From the NCBI RefSeq assembly GCF_003581425.1, contig NZ_QXTG01000001.1:992001-1056000 (forward strand): DNA of 64,000 nucleotides. Reading direction: 5' to 3'. Position numbers and translations under genes: made by a program. Origin of the DNA: Amnibacterium setariae (GTDB lineage: Bacteria; Actinomycetota; Actinomycetes; Actinomycetales; Microbacteriaceae). The first letter of the stretch is position 1, and each line of letters starts with the position of its first letter. The notes under the pieces are model-generated. The model ran no database searches and was not told where the DNA came from. It was given only the letters and a program-made list of their open reading frames with translations. Positions 1-8,854 of this stretch are shown here, piece by piece.

Positions 1-456
1 GTACCCGAAGAGCTCGCCGCGGCTCGTGAAGACCAGGCCGAGCTCGGGCTCCGGCACGTCCCAGTCGGAGTCGACGCGGATGCCGACGGGCTCGCCGGGC
101 GCGACGACGCGGCCCGCGGGCGCCTTGAAGAACACCTCCGGCCGCTCGGCGACGTACACGCGGTCGTAGATCGACGCCTCCGTCGACTCGGCCATCCGCT
201 CGTCGCGGCTGCGCTCGTAGGTCACGCCCGCTGCCCAGACCTCCTGCAGGTCGACCGGGGCGGCGACGCCCGTGCCGGCGTCGGTCGGCGTCGCCGCGTC
301 GAGCCGCGCCCGCGCCTCGTCGAGCGGCAGCGCCAGCAGGTCCGCGAGGCCCCCCTCGATGAGCCGGTCCTCCCCGTCGCGGCGCACGACCCACCGGTCG
401 CCGTCGGCGGTCAGGACGTGCCGGATCGCGCCCTGGGGCACGTCAGCGGGACTCAC
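1..456 (-). CDS. FAH-family hydrolase/dehydratase, 3' end cut by window edge
   Basis: The first 152 codons of a leftward gene are visible; the rest lies outside the window. It starts at a GTG preceded by GGAGGAA. The visible protein contains [11 protein letters not shown], then [22 protein letters not shown] and [14 protein letters not shown], which is the layout of fumarylacetoacetate-hydrolase-fold enzymes acting on 2-keto-3-deoxy sugar acids (2-dehydro-3-deoxy-D-arabinonate dehydratase type). The PEPELGL stretch carries acidic metal-ligand residues. It is divergent from the xylanase and close to a sugar-acid dehydratase gene, so a role in pentose oxidation is likely. The exact substrate cannot be read from half a protein. 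Confidence 0.8.
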   Translation of the reverse strand, partial: MSPADVPQGAIRHVLTADGDRWVVRRDGEDRLIEGGLADLLALPLDEARARLDAATPTDAGTGVAAPVDLQEVWAAGVTYERSRDERMAESTEASIYDRVYVAERPEVFFKAPAGRVVAPGEPVGIRVDSDWDVPEPELGLVFTSRGELFGY

Positions 457-567
457 GGGGTTCCTCCGATCCGCCCGGCGGCATCGCGCGGGCACCTCAA
501 GCCTGGCGCATCCTCCCCGAGTGCGCACCCGGTGCCGGGCGGCTCCGGCGCGTCCTTCGAAACCCGA

Positions 568-605
568 TCGAAACCGTTGACAGGGGCTATGGAAAACGTT
601 TCTCC
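568..605. promoter_or_regulatory. Candidate LacI-family operators and -35 box in the FAH/xylanase divergent region
   Basis: The 216-nt gap between the FAH gene and the xylanase contains TCGAAACCGTTGACA (568-582) and the near-palindrome GAAAACGTTTC (592-602). Both resemble GAAA-n-TTTC operators of actinobacterial LacI regulators. TTGACA at 577-582 could be a -35 box for the xylanase, but no good -10 at 17 nt is visible. A LacI gene lies at 16678-17682. Regulation by it is inference. Confidence 0.45.
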
Positions 606-672
606 TTCTGGTCAACCGCCGCCGGCGCCGGCCCCGGTCACGATGAAGTCGACCACCGCTAGGAGCACGTCC

Positions 673-1773
673 ATGTCCTTCCGCCCACCCCTCGCGCGGC
701 GCTCCGCCGCCGTCTCCGCCGCCGCGGTGCTCGCCGTCGCCCTCGCAGCAGGAGGCGCGATGAACGCCTCCGCCGCCACCGAGGGCACCGGCCGCACAAC
801 GCTGCGCGCCCTCGCCCAGCCGACCGGCCTCCGCATCGGCACCGCCATCAACACCGACGAGCTCGGGTCGAACGCCCGCTACGACCGGATCGCCGCGAGG
901 CAGTTCAGCTCCGTCACGCCCGAGAACGTCATGAAGTGGGACGCGGTCGAGCCGCAGCGGGGGCAGTTCGACTACGCCGACGCCGACGAGCTGATCCGCT
1001 TCGCGAAGAAGAACCACCAGCTCGTCCGCGGCCACACGCTCGTCTGGTACAACCAGCTGCCCCAGTGGCTGGTGGAGCTCGGGCCGAGCCTGACGAAGAA
1101 GCAGGCCACCGCGATCCTGAAGCAGCACGTCATCGACGAGGTGACGCACTTCAAGGGCCGGATCTGGCAGTGGGACGTCGTCAACGAGGCGTTCGAGGAG
1201 GACGGGACGCTGCGCAACAGCCTCTGGCTGCAGAAGATCGGCCCGAGCTACATCGAGAAGGCGTTCCGGTGGGCCCACGAGGCCGACCCGAAGGCGCTCC
1301 TCTTCTACAACGACTACAACATCGAGTACGGCGGCCCGAAGCAGGACGCCGCCTACGCGCTGGTGAAGGGCCTGAAGAAGAAGGGCGTGCCGATCGACGG
1401 CGTCGGCTTCCAGACGCACCTCGACACGCAGTACGGCATCCCGGACCTCGAGACCACGATGAAGAAGTTCGCGAAGCTCGGGCTGAAGACCGCGGAGACC
1501 GAGGTCGACGTGCGCACCACCCTGCCGGTGACCCCGGTCGAGCAGTCGGCGCAGAACGCCGGCTACAGCGAGACGCTGCAGGCCTGCCTGCTGGTCAAGG
1601 CCTGCATCTCGTACACGGTGTGGGGCTTCGGGGACGAGTACTCGTGGATCCCCGGCGTCTTCCCCGGTGAGGGCGCGGCCGACCTCTACGACGAGAACCT
1701 CGTCGCGAAGCCGCAGTACACCGCCCTGCAGACCGTGCTCCGCACGGCGAAGGGCGTTCCGCACCGCCGCTGA
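673..1773 (+). CDS. Secreted endo-1,4-beta-xylanase, glycoside hydrolase family 10
   Basis: A 366-residue GH10 enzyme that cuts internal beta-1,4 bonds of xylan outside the cell. Start ATG 673 is chosen because AGGAG lies 8 nt upstream and it gives a clean signal peptide: basic RR near residue 9, a hydrophobic run, then AAA-like cleavage near residue 35. An in-frame upstream extension to 418 would bury the signal. GH10 landmarks are present: [11 protein letters not shown], the acid/base Glu172 in WDVVNEAF, and the nucleophile Glu277 in TETEVD form. There is no extra carbohydrate-binding module, so it is a single-domain enzyme. It is transcribed away from the FAH gene and fits upstream of the ABC importers as the extracellular step. 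Confidence 0.95.
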   Translation: MSFRPPLARRSAAVSAAAVLAVALAAGGAMNASAATEGTGRTTLRALAQPTGLRIGTAINTDELGSNARYDRIAARQFSSVTPENVMKWDAVEPQRGQFDYADADELIRFAKKNHQLVRGHTLVWYNQLPQWLVELGPSLTKKQATAILKQHVIDEVTHFKGRIWQWDVVNEAFEEDGTLRNSLWLQKIGPSYIEKAFRWAHEADPKALLFYNDYNIEYGGPKQDAAYALVKGLKKKGVPIDGVGFQTHLDTQYGIPDLETTMKKFAKLGLKTAETEVDVRTTLPVTPVEQSAQNAGYSETLQACLLVKACISYTVWGFGDEYSWIPGVFPGEGAADLYDENLVAKPQYTALQTVLRTAKGVPHRR

Positions 1774-1848
1774 GCGGCGGCTCGCGCCCCGCGGGCCTCG
1801 GGACCGGCCGGTCTCGAGGCCCGCTGCGCTCGGCAGGGGCGGGGCGGA

Positions 1849-1913
1849 GCTGCGCGCTCCAGTCGCAGTTGTCCGGGAGCGCTCCGGCGCAACTGGGACT
1901 GCGGCGCGCAAGT
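1849..1913. repeat. Intergenic hairpin repeat, family B, copy 1
   Basis: An imperfect inverted repeat of about 65 nt with arms around a GGGAGCGCTCCG centre. A diverged copy lies at 36818-36883; the two share the order CTCCAGTCGCA, GGGAGCGCTC, GGGACTGCG, CGCGCAA. It sits between the convergent xylanase and dehydratase genes. It could act as a terminator or a REP-like element. Confidence 0.7.
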
Positions 1914-1925
1914 GTCGTCGTCGGT

Positions 1926-1964
1926 GGTCTCGAGGCGCGCTGCGCTCGCACCTCGACCGGCGGG
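1926..1964. repeat. Intergenic repeat, family A, single unit
   Basis: The unit GGTCTCGAGGCGCGCTGCG followed by CTCGCACCTCGACCGGCGGG belongs to a repeat found again at 16548-16630, 30378-30480, 53456-53537 and as a fragment at 55931-55949. A shorter related piece, GGTCTCGAGGCCCGCTGCG, lies at 1810-1828. It adjoins the family B hairpin. Confidence 0.7.
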
Positions 1965-1995
1965 GGAGGTGCGAGCGCAGACGGCGTCAGTGGGG

Positions 1996-3777
1996 TCAGT
2001 GGGACTCGCGGGAGACCTCGCCGCCGCTCGCGCCGACCAGGAAGTCGAGGTCCGCGCCCGTGTCGGCGCCCTGCACGTGCTCGATGTAGAGCCGCTCCCA
2101 GCCGCGGGTCGCCTTCGCGTAGCCCTCGACGAGGGCGGGGGAGGGCGTGCGGCGGGCGAGCTCCTCCTCCGGCACGTCGAGCACGATCGAGCGGTTCGCC
2201 ACGTCGAGCACGATCTCGTCGCCGTCGTGCACGAGCGCGAGCACGCTGCCGGCGGCCGCGGCCTCCGGCGCCACGTGCAGCACGACCGTGCCGTAGGCGG
2301 TGCCGGACATGCGGCCGTCGCTGATGCGCACCATGTCGCGCACGCCCTGCTGCAGGATCTTCTGCGGCAGCGGCAGGTTCGCGACCTCGGGCATGCCCGG
2401 ATAGCCCATCGGGCCGCAGCCGCGGAGGATCAGCACCGAGTCCGGCGTGACGTCGAGGTCCGGGTCGTCCACGCGGGCGTGGAAGTCCTCGATCGAGTCG
2501 AACACGACGGCCTTCCCGCGGTGCTGCATCAGGTGCGGGGACGCGGCGGACGGCTTGATGATCGCGCCGTTCGGCGCGAGGTTCCCGCGCAGCACGGCGA
2601 TGCCGGCGCCCGCGGTGTCGTCGCTCGCGGCGGAGATGAGCGGCGCGTCCCGGGGTGCGATGACCTCCGTGTTCCAGATCGCCCGGTCGTCGAGGTAGTC
2701 GACGAGCGGCCGGCCCGTGACGGTGATCGGCGCCGGGTCGAGCAGGTCCTTCACCTCCGCGAGCACGGCCAGCAGGCCGCCCGCGTTGTAGAGGTCCTCC
2801 ATGAGGTAGGCGCCGGACGGCTGCAGGTTCACGAGCAGCGGCACGCGCGCCCCGACCTCGTCGAAGTCGTCGAGCGTCAGCTCGATGCCGAGCCGCCCGG
2901 CGATCGCCATCAGGTGGATGACGGCGTTCGTCGACCCGCCGCACGCGGCGATCGCCGTGATCGCGTTCAGCAGGGAGCCGCGGGTGATGACGTCGCCGAT
3001 CGTCCGGCCCTGGTGCACCATGTCGACGATCAGCCGGCCGGTCGCCTGGGAGCCCTCGAGGAGGCGGGCGTCGGGCGCGGGCGTGCCCGCGAGGCCCGGG
3101 ATGGTCATGCCGAGCGCCTCGGCCATGACCGCCATCGTCGAGGCGGTGCCCATCGTGTTGCAGTGGCCCTTGCTGCGGATCATGGAGCGGTCGGAGGCGA
3201 GGAACGCCTCCTTCGACAGGGTGCCGGCCCGCACCTCCTCGCTCAGCTGCCAGGTGCCGGTGCCGCAGCCCATCCGCTTGCCGCGGAACATCCCGTTCAT
3301 CATCGGGCCGCCCGGCACGACCACGGCGGGGATGCCGACCGACGCGGCGGCCATGAGCAGCGCCGGGATGGTCTTGTCGCACCCGCCGAGCAGGACGAGC
3401 CCGTCGATCGGGTTGGCGCGGAACATCTCCTCCATCGCCATCGCGGCCATGTTGCGCCAGAGCATCGCGGTCGGCTTGACGAGCGTCTCGCCGAGGGACA
3501 CGACCGGCAGGTCGAGCCCGATCCCGCCGGCCTCGGCGACCCCGAGCTTCACCGACTGCATCACCTCGTCGAGGTGCATGTTGCAGGGCGTCAGGTCGCT
3601 CGCCGTGTTCGCGATCGCGATCTGCGGCCGCTTCCCGTCGAACGCGTCCTCCGGGTAGCCCCGCCGCATCCACGCGCGGTGGATGTAGCCGTCGCGGCCG
3701 TCCCCGTCGCCGTACCCGTACCACTCGTCGCTCCGCAGCCGCTCCCGCGATCCGCCGCCGATGTTCTCCGCAACCAT
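1996..3777 (-). CDS. IlvD/Edd-family sugar-acid dehydratase
   Basis: A 593-residue Fe-S dehydratase of the dihydroxy-acid/phosphogluconate dehydratase family, of the subgroup acting on pentonates (L-arabinonate or D-xylonate) to give 2-keto-3-deoxy acids. ATG 3777 has AGGAGG 8 nt upstream. Three conserved cysteines expected to hold the cluster are seen: Cys65 in TPCNMH, Cys133 in GGCDKT, Cys206 in GHCNTMG. The later motifs CGGSTNA, LRGNLAPNG and GRMSGTAYG are also family hallmarks. It is the last gene of a leftward unit, 11 nt after the alcohol dehydrogenase stop. Biosynthetic IlvD is less likely given the catabolic context and the GGCDKT/GHCNTMG pattern, but the substrate is inferred. Confidence 0.88.
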   Translation of the reverse strand: MVAENIGGGSRERLRSDEWYGYGDGDGRDGYIHRAWMRRGYPEDAFDGKRPQIAIANTASDLTPCNMHLDEVMQSVKLGVAEAGGIGLDLPVVSLGETLVKPTAMLWRNMAAMAMEEMFRANPIDGLVLLGGCDKTIPALLMAAASVGIPAVVVPGGPMMNGMFRGKRMGCGTGTWQLSEEVRAGTLSKEAFLASDRSMIRSKGHCNTMGTASTMAVMAEALGMTIPGLAGTPAPDARLLEGSQATGRLIVDMVHQGRTIGDVITRGSLLNAITAIAACGGSTNAVIHLMAIAGRLGIELTLDDFDEVGARVPLLVNLQPSGAYLMEDLYNAGGLLAVLAEVKDLLDPAPITVTGRPLVDYLDDRAIWNTEVIAPRDAPLISAASDDTAGAGIAVLRGNLAPNGAIIKPSAASPHLMQHRGKAVVFDSIEDFHARVDDPDLDVTPDSVLILRGCGPMGYPGMPEVANLPLPQKILQQGVRDMVRISDGRMSGTAYGTVVLHVAPEAAAAGSVLALVHDGDEIVLDVANRSIVLDVPEEELARRTPSPALVEGYAKATRGWERLYIEHVQGADTGADLDFLVGASGGEVSRESH

Positions 3778-3788
3778 GTGATCCCCTC

Positions 3789-4901
3789 CTACGGCACCAG
3801 GATGCCGCGCCCCGCGGCGCCCTGCCGCAGCTCCGCGTACGCCTCGTTGACCTGGTCCAGCGGTCGGCGCGTGCCGATCAGCTCGTCGAGCGGCAGCCGC
3901 CCGGCGAGGTACAGCGCGAAGATCCGCGGCAGGTCGACCCGCGGGTTGCTCGAGCCGTAGAGCGACCCGACGATCCGCTTCTGCCGCTGCACGAGCTCGT
4001 TGATCGGCACCGGGAAGGTCGCGTCGGCGCGCGACAGGCCGATCGCGACGAGCGTGCCCTCGGGAGCCAGCGCGGCGACGCCCTGCTGCATCGTCGCCGG
4101 CGCGCCGACCGCGTCGATCATCCACGGCGCGCCGCCGTCCGTCAGCTCGGCCACCCGCGCGACCACGTCCTCGTTCCCGGCGTCGATCACGTGCGTCGCG
4201 CCGAACCGCTGCGCGAGCGCGAGCTTCGCCGGGTCGAGGTCGATCGCGATGATCGGCTCGGCGCCCGCGAGGCGCGCGCCCATCACGGCCGCGAGCCCGA
4301 CGCCGCCCGCGCCGATGATCCCGATCGGCCGTCCGCCGGGGGAGTGCACGGCGTTCAGCACCGCGCCGACGCCGGTGATGACGGCGCACGCGGCGATCGC
4401 GGCGACCTCGGGCGGCACCCCGTCCGGTACCCGCGTGACGCTGGTCTCCGAGACGACGACCCGCTCCGCGAAGCAGGAGACGCCCATCAGGTGGTGGATC
4501 CGCTCGTCGCCGCCGTGCCCGTCGGGCGCGTGCAGGCGGGTCGTGCCGTCGAAGAGGCCGTTCGTCTGCGCGAACACGCGGCCGTACCGGCAGAGCACGG
4601 GGTTGCCGCGGACGCACGCGTCGCACTCGCCGCAGCGCGGCCGCCAGAGCAGCGCGACCCGGTCGCCGATCGCGACGCGGTCGCCGGCGCCCGGCCCGAG
4701 CGCCTCCACGATGCCGGCGCCTTCGTGGCCCACGACGATCGGCAGCCGCGCGGGCAGGTCGCCCGTCATGTAGTGGAGGTCGCTGTGGCAGACGCCCGCG
4801 GCCTCGATGCGCACGAGCACCTCGCCGGGGCCCGGCGCGTCGAGCTCGACGTCCTCGATCGCGAGCGGCTCGCCCGCGGCCCGCAGCACCGCGGCCCTCA
4901 T
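3789..4901 (-). CDS. Zinc-dependent alcohol dehydrogenase (MDR family)
   Basis: A 370-residue medium-chain dehydrogenase. Catalytic zinc ligands sit in GVCHSD and GHEGAGI. The structural zinc lobe is visible as CGECDACVRGNPVLC, and the NAD-binding Rossmann motif as GIIGAGGVGLAAV. Its ATG overlaps the GH5 stop (ATGA, 4898-4901), so the two are probably translated together. Between a hydrolase and a sugar-acid dehydratase it may oxidise a released sugar or the aldehyde end of the pathway. The substrate is not visible in the sequence. S-(hydroxymethyl)glutathione/mycothiol-type enzymes of the same family remain an alternative. Confidence 0.85.
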   Translation of the reverse strand: MRAAVLRAAGEPLAIEDVELDAPGPGEVLVRIEAAGVCHSDLHYMTGDLPARLPIVVGHEGAGIVEALGPGAGDRVAIGDRVALLWRPRCGECDACVRGNPVLCRYGRVFAQTNGLFDGTTRLHAPDGHGGDERIHHLMGVSCFAERVVVSETSVTRVPDGVPPEVAAIAACAVITGVGAVLNAVHSPGGRPIGIIGAGGVGLAAVMGARLAGAEPIIAIDLDPAKLALAQRFGATHVIDAGNEDVVARVAELTDGGAPWMIDAVGAPATMQQGVAALAPEGTLVAIGLSRADATFPVPINELVQRQKRIVGSLYGSSNPRVDLPRIFALYLAGRLPLDELIGTRRPLDQVNEAYAELRQGAAGRGILVP

Positions 4902-6274
4902 GCGCGGGCCCCGGGGAGGGAGGCGACGAGCCGGTCGCGCAGCGGCGTCCGCACCTCGCAGGAGGCGAACGCGAACGAGTCGGCGAGCGCGTCGAGCTCG
5001 TCGTCGCCGAGGCCGCGGAACAGGTCGGCGTACTCGTGGGCCATGGGCTGCGCGAGCAGGATGTTGTTCAGCAGGGTCCGCACGAAGTCGACGCGGCCCC
5101 ACGGGTACGGGTCGAAGTCGGGGAACTCCTGCGCGACGAGCTCCTGGACCGGCCGGGTGACCTCGACCGGATCGATCCCGTCGGAGCCCCACTGGTCCAC
5201 GCCGAGCCGCCGCTTCTTCGCGACGAAGGCGTCGAACCGGCGGCGGTACGGGGTGTCCTCGCGCACCGAGACGAGCCCCTGCCGCCCGAGGTCCTTGTAC
5301 ATCCAGAGCGCCCAGCTCGCCTCGAACTCGTCGTAGAGCGCGAGCTGGTCGTCGAGGATCCGGCGCCGCAGCGCGTCCTGCTGCTCGTCGCCCGTGTAGA
5401 TCGGCCCGAACTCGCCGATCAGGATCGGGGTGCCGGTCGAGCGCGCGTAGGCCGAGCGCTGCAGGAACTTCGCCCGCGCCTCCTCGGCCGTGTACGTGTC
5501 GCTGCGGCCGAGGCCCGCGGGCACGTAGTCGTGCAGCGTGAAGACGGCGTTGTCGAACGGGTCCTCGTCGAAGAGGTCGAACTCGGTGGCGTACGTGTTG
5601 CCGTCGAGGAAGACGGTGTGGTCGGGGTCGACCTCACGGATCGCGGCGACGAGGCGCCGGTAGAAGGGACCGACGACCGCGCGCGTCTCGTCCGCGGGCT
5701 CGTTCAGCAGGTTGTAGCCGGCCACCGCCGGGTTCCCGCGGTAGTGCTCGGCGATCGCGCGCCAGAGGTGCACGACCCGGTCCTGGAAGTGCGGGTGCCG
5801 CCAGAACTCCGCGCGATGCGTCTCGTTGTCCGAGTGCCAGTGCTGGTTCTGCGACCCGGGGAGGGCGTGCAGGTCGACGATCGAGTACACGCCGTGCGCC
5901 GCGAGCGCGTCGATCGCCCGGTCGAGGTGCGCGAAGGCGTCGGGGCGCAGCTCGAACGGCCGCGCGTCGTCCTCGAGGCGCTGGTAGCCGACCGCGATCC
6001 GCACCACGGTGAAGCCCTGCTCGGCGAGGAACGCGGCGTCCTCCTCGCCGAAGAACCGCGTGAGGAGGCGGTCGAAGAAGCGCTCGGCGCGGTCGTGGCC
6101 GATGCGCTCCGCGACCGTGCGGCGCATCAGGGACTCGTTCGCGGAGTACCCCGTGATGAAGTTCTCCATGTTCAGCCAGCCGCCGAGGCAGACGCCGCGC
6201 AGCAGCACGGTCGCCCCATCCGGCGTGACGAACCGCGATCCGTCGGTGCGGATCGGCTGCAGCGCGTTCGGCAC
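4898..6274 (-). CDS. Glycoside hydrolase family 5 enzyme, probably intracellular
   Basis: A 458-residue protein with GH5 landmarks: RIAVGYQ near 92, the conserved SIVDLHALPGSQN, acid/base Glu192 in YNLLNEP, and nucleophile Glu288 in LIGEFGP. GTG 6274 is preferred because GAGGGGG lies a few nt upstream; another in-frame GTG is at 6304. No signal peptide is seen, so it likely acts on imported oligosaccharides (beta-glucan or xyloglucan pieces). It heads the leftward unit GH5-ADH-dehydratase, and a CGAAACTTTCG operator-like palindrome lies about 17 nt upstream. A C-terminal region after about residue 320 is not part of the core barrel and is unassigned. Confidence 0.88.
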   Translation of the reverse strand: MPNALQPIRTDGSRFVTPDGATVLLRGVCLGGWLNMENFITGYSANESLMRRTVAERIGHDRAERFFDRLLTRFFGEEDAAFLAEQGFTVVRIAVGYQRLEDDARPFELRPDAFAHLDRAIDALAAHGVYSIVDLHALPGSQNQHWHSDNETHRAEFWRHPHFQDRVVHLWRAIAEHYRGNPAVAGYNLLNEPADETRAVVGPFYRRLVAAIREVDPDHTVFLDGNTYATEFDLFDEDPFDNAVFTLHDYVPAGLGRSDTYTAEEARAKFLQRSAYARSTGTPILIGEFGPIYTGDEQQDALRRRILDDQLALYDEFEASWALWMYKDLGRQGLVSVREDTPYRRRFDAFVAKKRRLGVDQWGSDGIDPVEVTRPVQELVAQEFPDFDPYPWGRVDFVRTLLNNILLAQPMAHEYADLFRGLGDDELDALADSFAFASCEVRTPLRDRLVASLPGARA

Positions 6275-6289
6275 GGTGACCCCCTCGTC

Positions 6290-6324
6290 ACGAAACTTTC
6301 GCACCAGCCGTGGTGCTGTTTCGT
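6290..6324. promoter_or_regulatory. Nested inverted repeat with LacI-type palindrome upstream of the GH5 gene
   Basis: ACGAAAC (6290-6296) is mirrored by GTTTCGT (6318-6324), and inside it GCACCA-GCCG-TGGTGC forms a perfect 6-bp stem. CGAAACTTTCG at 6291-6301 is itself an 11-nt palindrome of LacI-operator type. The element lies after the GH31 stop and before the GH5 start. There is no T-run, so an operator is more likely than a simple terminator. Confidence 0.5.
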
Positions 6325-6331
6325 CGCCAGG

Positions 6332-8659
6332 TTAGCGCGCCTCCGGCAGCACGTCGCCCGGCGCGGGCTCGGCGGTGCGGCGCAGGTGCGCGGAGCCGGC
6401 CTCGGCCGCCTGCTGCGCGCCGCCGACGCGCAGCGACCACCGGCCCTCGGGGCCCGTCGCGTGGACCTCCTCGTCGGTCGTCTCGACGGTGAGGACCGCG
6501 TCGCCGACCCGCACCTCGCGCACCTCGTCGCCGCCCGGGAAGGCGACGAGCACGAGCCCGTCGAGGTGGTCCGTGTCGGGCCGGTCGTCCCGCTCGCCGA
6601 TCGGCAGCACCGCGCCCTCCCGCACGTACACGGGCAGCGAGTCGAAGCCGTGGCGCTCGCGCCGCCACACCGGCCCGGTGACGCGCTCGCCGGTGAGCAG
6701 CTGCGTCCACGTGCCGGCGGGCAGGTAGAGCTCGACGTCGCCCTCCGCGGAGAACACGGGGGCGACCAGGAGGTCCGGGCCGAGCAGGTACTGCCGGTCG
6801 AGCGGCCGCGCCGTCGGGTCCCCGGGGAACGCGAGCACCATCGGGCGCATGACGGGCGTGCCGGTCTCGGCCGCCTCGCGACCCGCGGCGAGCAGGTAGG
6901 GGGAGAGGCGGTTCTTCAGCCTCGCGAACCGCCGCGTGACGGAGGTGGCGCTCTCGGGGTCGGCCTCGTCGCCGTCGTCGAAGAGCCACGGCACCCGGTA
7001 GGAGTCCGAGCCGTGGAAGCGGCTGTGGCTCGACAGCAGGCCGAACGCGACCCACCGCTTGAACACGTCCGCGGCGGGCGTGCCCTCGAAGCCGCCGATG
7101 TCGTGGCTCCAGAACCCGAAGCCCGACAGCGACAGGGACAGGCCGCCGCGCAGCGTCTCCGCCATCGACGCGAAGGTCGAGGTGGAGTCGCCGCCCCAGT
7201 GCACCGGGTGCCGCTGGCCGCCGGCGGTCGCCGACCGGGCGAACAGCACGGCCTCGCCCGGGCGCTCCTGCTCGAGCACCTCGTGCACGGCCGCGTTGTA
7301 GCGCTCCGCGTACAGGTTGTGCATGCGGCGCGGGTCGCTGCCGTCGGCGTACACGACGTCGACGGGGATCCGCTCGCCGAAGTCGGTCTTCAGGGCGTCG
7401 ACGCCCTGGCGGAGCAGGACGCGCAGCTTCTCCTGGAACCACGCGACCGCCGCGTCGCTCGTGAAGTCGACGACGCCCATGCCGGCCTGCCACAGGTCCC
7501 ACTGCCACACGGACCCGTCGGGGCGGCGGAGGAGGTGGCCGGCGGCGGCCGCCTCGGCGAACGCGGGGGAGGCCTGCGCGATGTACGGGTTGATCCAGAG
7601 CGACACCTTGAGGCCCCGCTCGTGCAGCCGCGCGAGCATCCCCTCCGGGTCGGGGAACACCCGCTCGTCCCAGAGGAAGTCGGTCCACTGGAACTCGCGC
7701 ATCCAGAAGCAGTCGAAGTGGAAGACCGACAGGGGCAGGTCCCGGTCGCGCATGCCGTCGAGGAACGACGTCACGGTCGCCTCGTCGTAGTCGGTGGTGA
7801 AGCTCGTGGTGAGCCAGGTGCCGTAGCTCCAGGCGGGCACCTCGACCGGGCGGCCGGTGAGCGCCGTGTACCGCTCGAGGATCGCCGCCGGCGTCTCGCC
7901 CGCGATGACGAAGTACTGGAGGGACTCGCCCTCGACGGAGAACTGCGCCCGCTGCACCGCCTCCGAGCCGACCTCGAAGGAGACGTGGCCGGGCTCGTCG
8001 ACGAACACGCCGTAGCCCGCGTCGGTCAGGTAGAACGGCACGCCCTTGTACGCCTGCTCGCTGGAGGTGCCGCCGTCCGCGTTCCAGATCTCGACGGTCT
8101 GCCCGTTCTTCACGAGCGGGCCGAAGCGCTCGCCGAGGCCGTAGACGAGCGTGCCGACGCCGAGGTCGAGCTGCTCGTGCACGTACGTCCGCCCGAGCCC
8201 CAGCTCCACCGGCGGCGGGTCGACCTGCGCGTCCGGCGCGAGCCGGATCCACGCCTGCGACCGGTGGCCGCTGCCGGTGAGCCGCCGGCCGCCGGCGCGG
8301 AACTCGAGGTTCCAGGGCTCGCCCGGGGTCACCCGCGCCTCGAGGCCGCCGCTCGTCACGACGCCGGTGCCGTCGGGCTCCACCGTGACCGAACCACCTG
8401 ATCGCGGGGCGGTCTCGAAGCGGACGGGCTCGCCGCCGCCGGTGTGGTGCTCGATGCGCACGCGGACCACGCCGGGGATGTGCGGCGCGACCGTCACGGT
8501 GAGGACGGGCAGGTTCAGCGTGTCCCCGCGGGTGCGGATCGCCTTCGTCGGTGCGGTGACGACGAGCGCGTCGTCCCGGACCCGGGCCTCGTACGCCTCC
8601 CGGGCGTAGTGGGCCTCGACGCCGGGGCGCATCAGCCAGAAGCCGTCGGTGAATCGCAC
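6332..8659 (-). CDS. Alpha-xylosidase, glycoside hydrolase family 31 (YicI-like)
   Basis: A 775-residue GH31 enzyme releasing alpha-linked xylose, for example from xyloglucan oligosaccharides such as isoprimeverose. GTG 8659 gives an N-terminus MRFTDGFWLMRPG like YicI and has GAAGG upstream. The nucleophile Asp426 is in KTDFGERIP and the acid/base Asp491 in HWGGDS, both in the YicI context (ADGSDPRRMHNLYAE follows). No signal peptide is present, so it is cytoplasmic. It is divergent from the first sugar-binding lipoprotein, which suggests its substrate enters through that importer. The GH5-ADH-dehydratase unit lies downstream, separated by an inverted repeat. Confidence 0.92.
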   Translation of the reverse strand: MRFTDGFWLMRPGVEAHYAREAYEARVRDDALVVTAPTKAIRTRGDTLNLPVLTVTVAPHIPGVVRVRIEHHTGGGEPVRFETAPRSGGSVTVEPDGTGVVTSGGLEARVTPGEPWNLEFRAGGRRLTGSGHRSQAWIRLAPDAQVDPPPVELGLGRTYVHEQLDLGVGTLVYGLGERFGPLVKNGQTVEIWNADGGTSSEQAYKGVPFYLTDAGYGVFVDEPGHVSFEVGSEAVQRAQFSVEGESLQYFVIAGETPAAILERYTALTGRPVEVPAWSYGTWLTTSFTTDYDEATVTSFLDGMRDRDLPLSVFHFDCFWMREFQWTDFLWDERVFPDPEGMLARLHERGLKVSLWINPYIAQASPAFAEAAAAGHLLRRPDGSVWQWDLWQAGMGVVDFTSDAAVAWFQEKLRVLLRQGVDALKTDFGERIPVDVVYADGSDPRRMHNLYAERYNAAVHEVLEQERPGEAVLFARSATAGGQRHPVHWGGDSTSTFASMAETLRGGLSLSLSGFGFWSHDIGGFEGTPAADVFKRWVAFGLLSSHSRFHGSDSYRVPWLFDDGDEADPESATSVTRRFARLKNRLSPYLLAAGREAAETGTPVMRPMVLAFPGDPTARPLDRQYLLGPDLLVAPVFSAEGDVELYLPAGTWTQLLTGERVTGPVWRRERHGFDSLPVYVREGAVLPIGERDDRPDTDHLDGLVLVAFPGGDEVREVRVGDAVLTVETTDEEVHATGPEGRWSLRVGGAQQAAEAGSAHLRRTAEPAPGDVLPEAR

Positions 8660-8749
8660 GCCGCACCTTCCCGGGCCGCGCCGCAGCGGCCCGTGTCGCG
8701 CCACAGCCTTCCACGTCAGCCGCCGCGAACCGTTGTTACTGCATCGTTA

Positions 8750-8763
8750 TGTGACGGGTCACA
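8750..8763. promoter_or_regulatory. TGTGAC-GG-GTCACA palindrome before the first sugar importer
   Basis: A perfect 14-nt inverted repeat between the divergent GH31 and binding-protein genes. The half-sites TGTGAC/GTCACA recur at 12263-12286 before the second importer. The spacing (4 nt between TGTGA and TCACA) is shorter than the 6 nt of Crp/GlxR sites. No convincing -35/-10 pair was identified around it. Confidence 0.45.
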
Positions 8764-8854
8764 AGGGCGGCACCGCAACCTGGATACAGTCTGCGAGTTC
8801 TCGACGTCGAGGACGCGGAGGCCCCCGCCCCGCTTGGAGAAAGGTAACGAAGCC

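Noticed and set aside
418-672. Upstream in-frame extension of the xylanase
   Set aside because: It overlaps the start of the divergent FAH gene, has no RBS and would bury the signal peptide that begins at 673.
1996-3777. Biosynthetic dihydroxy-acid dehydratase (ilvD)
   Set aside because: Neighbouring hydrolases and an FAH-family gene, and the sugar-acid-dehydratase-like cysteine motifs, favour catabolism; no branched-chain amino acid genes are nearby. The substrate remains untested.
8750-8763. TGTGACGGGTCACA as a canonical Crp/GlxR site
   Set aside because: The gap between TGTGA and TCACA is 4 nt instead of 6, so it was kept only as an unassigned palindrome.
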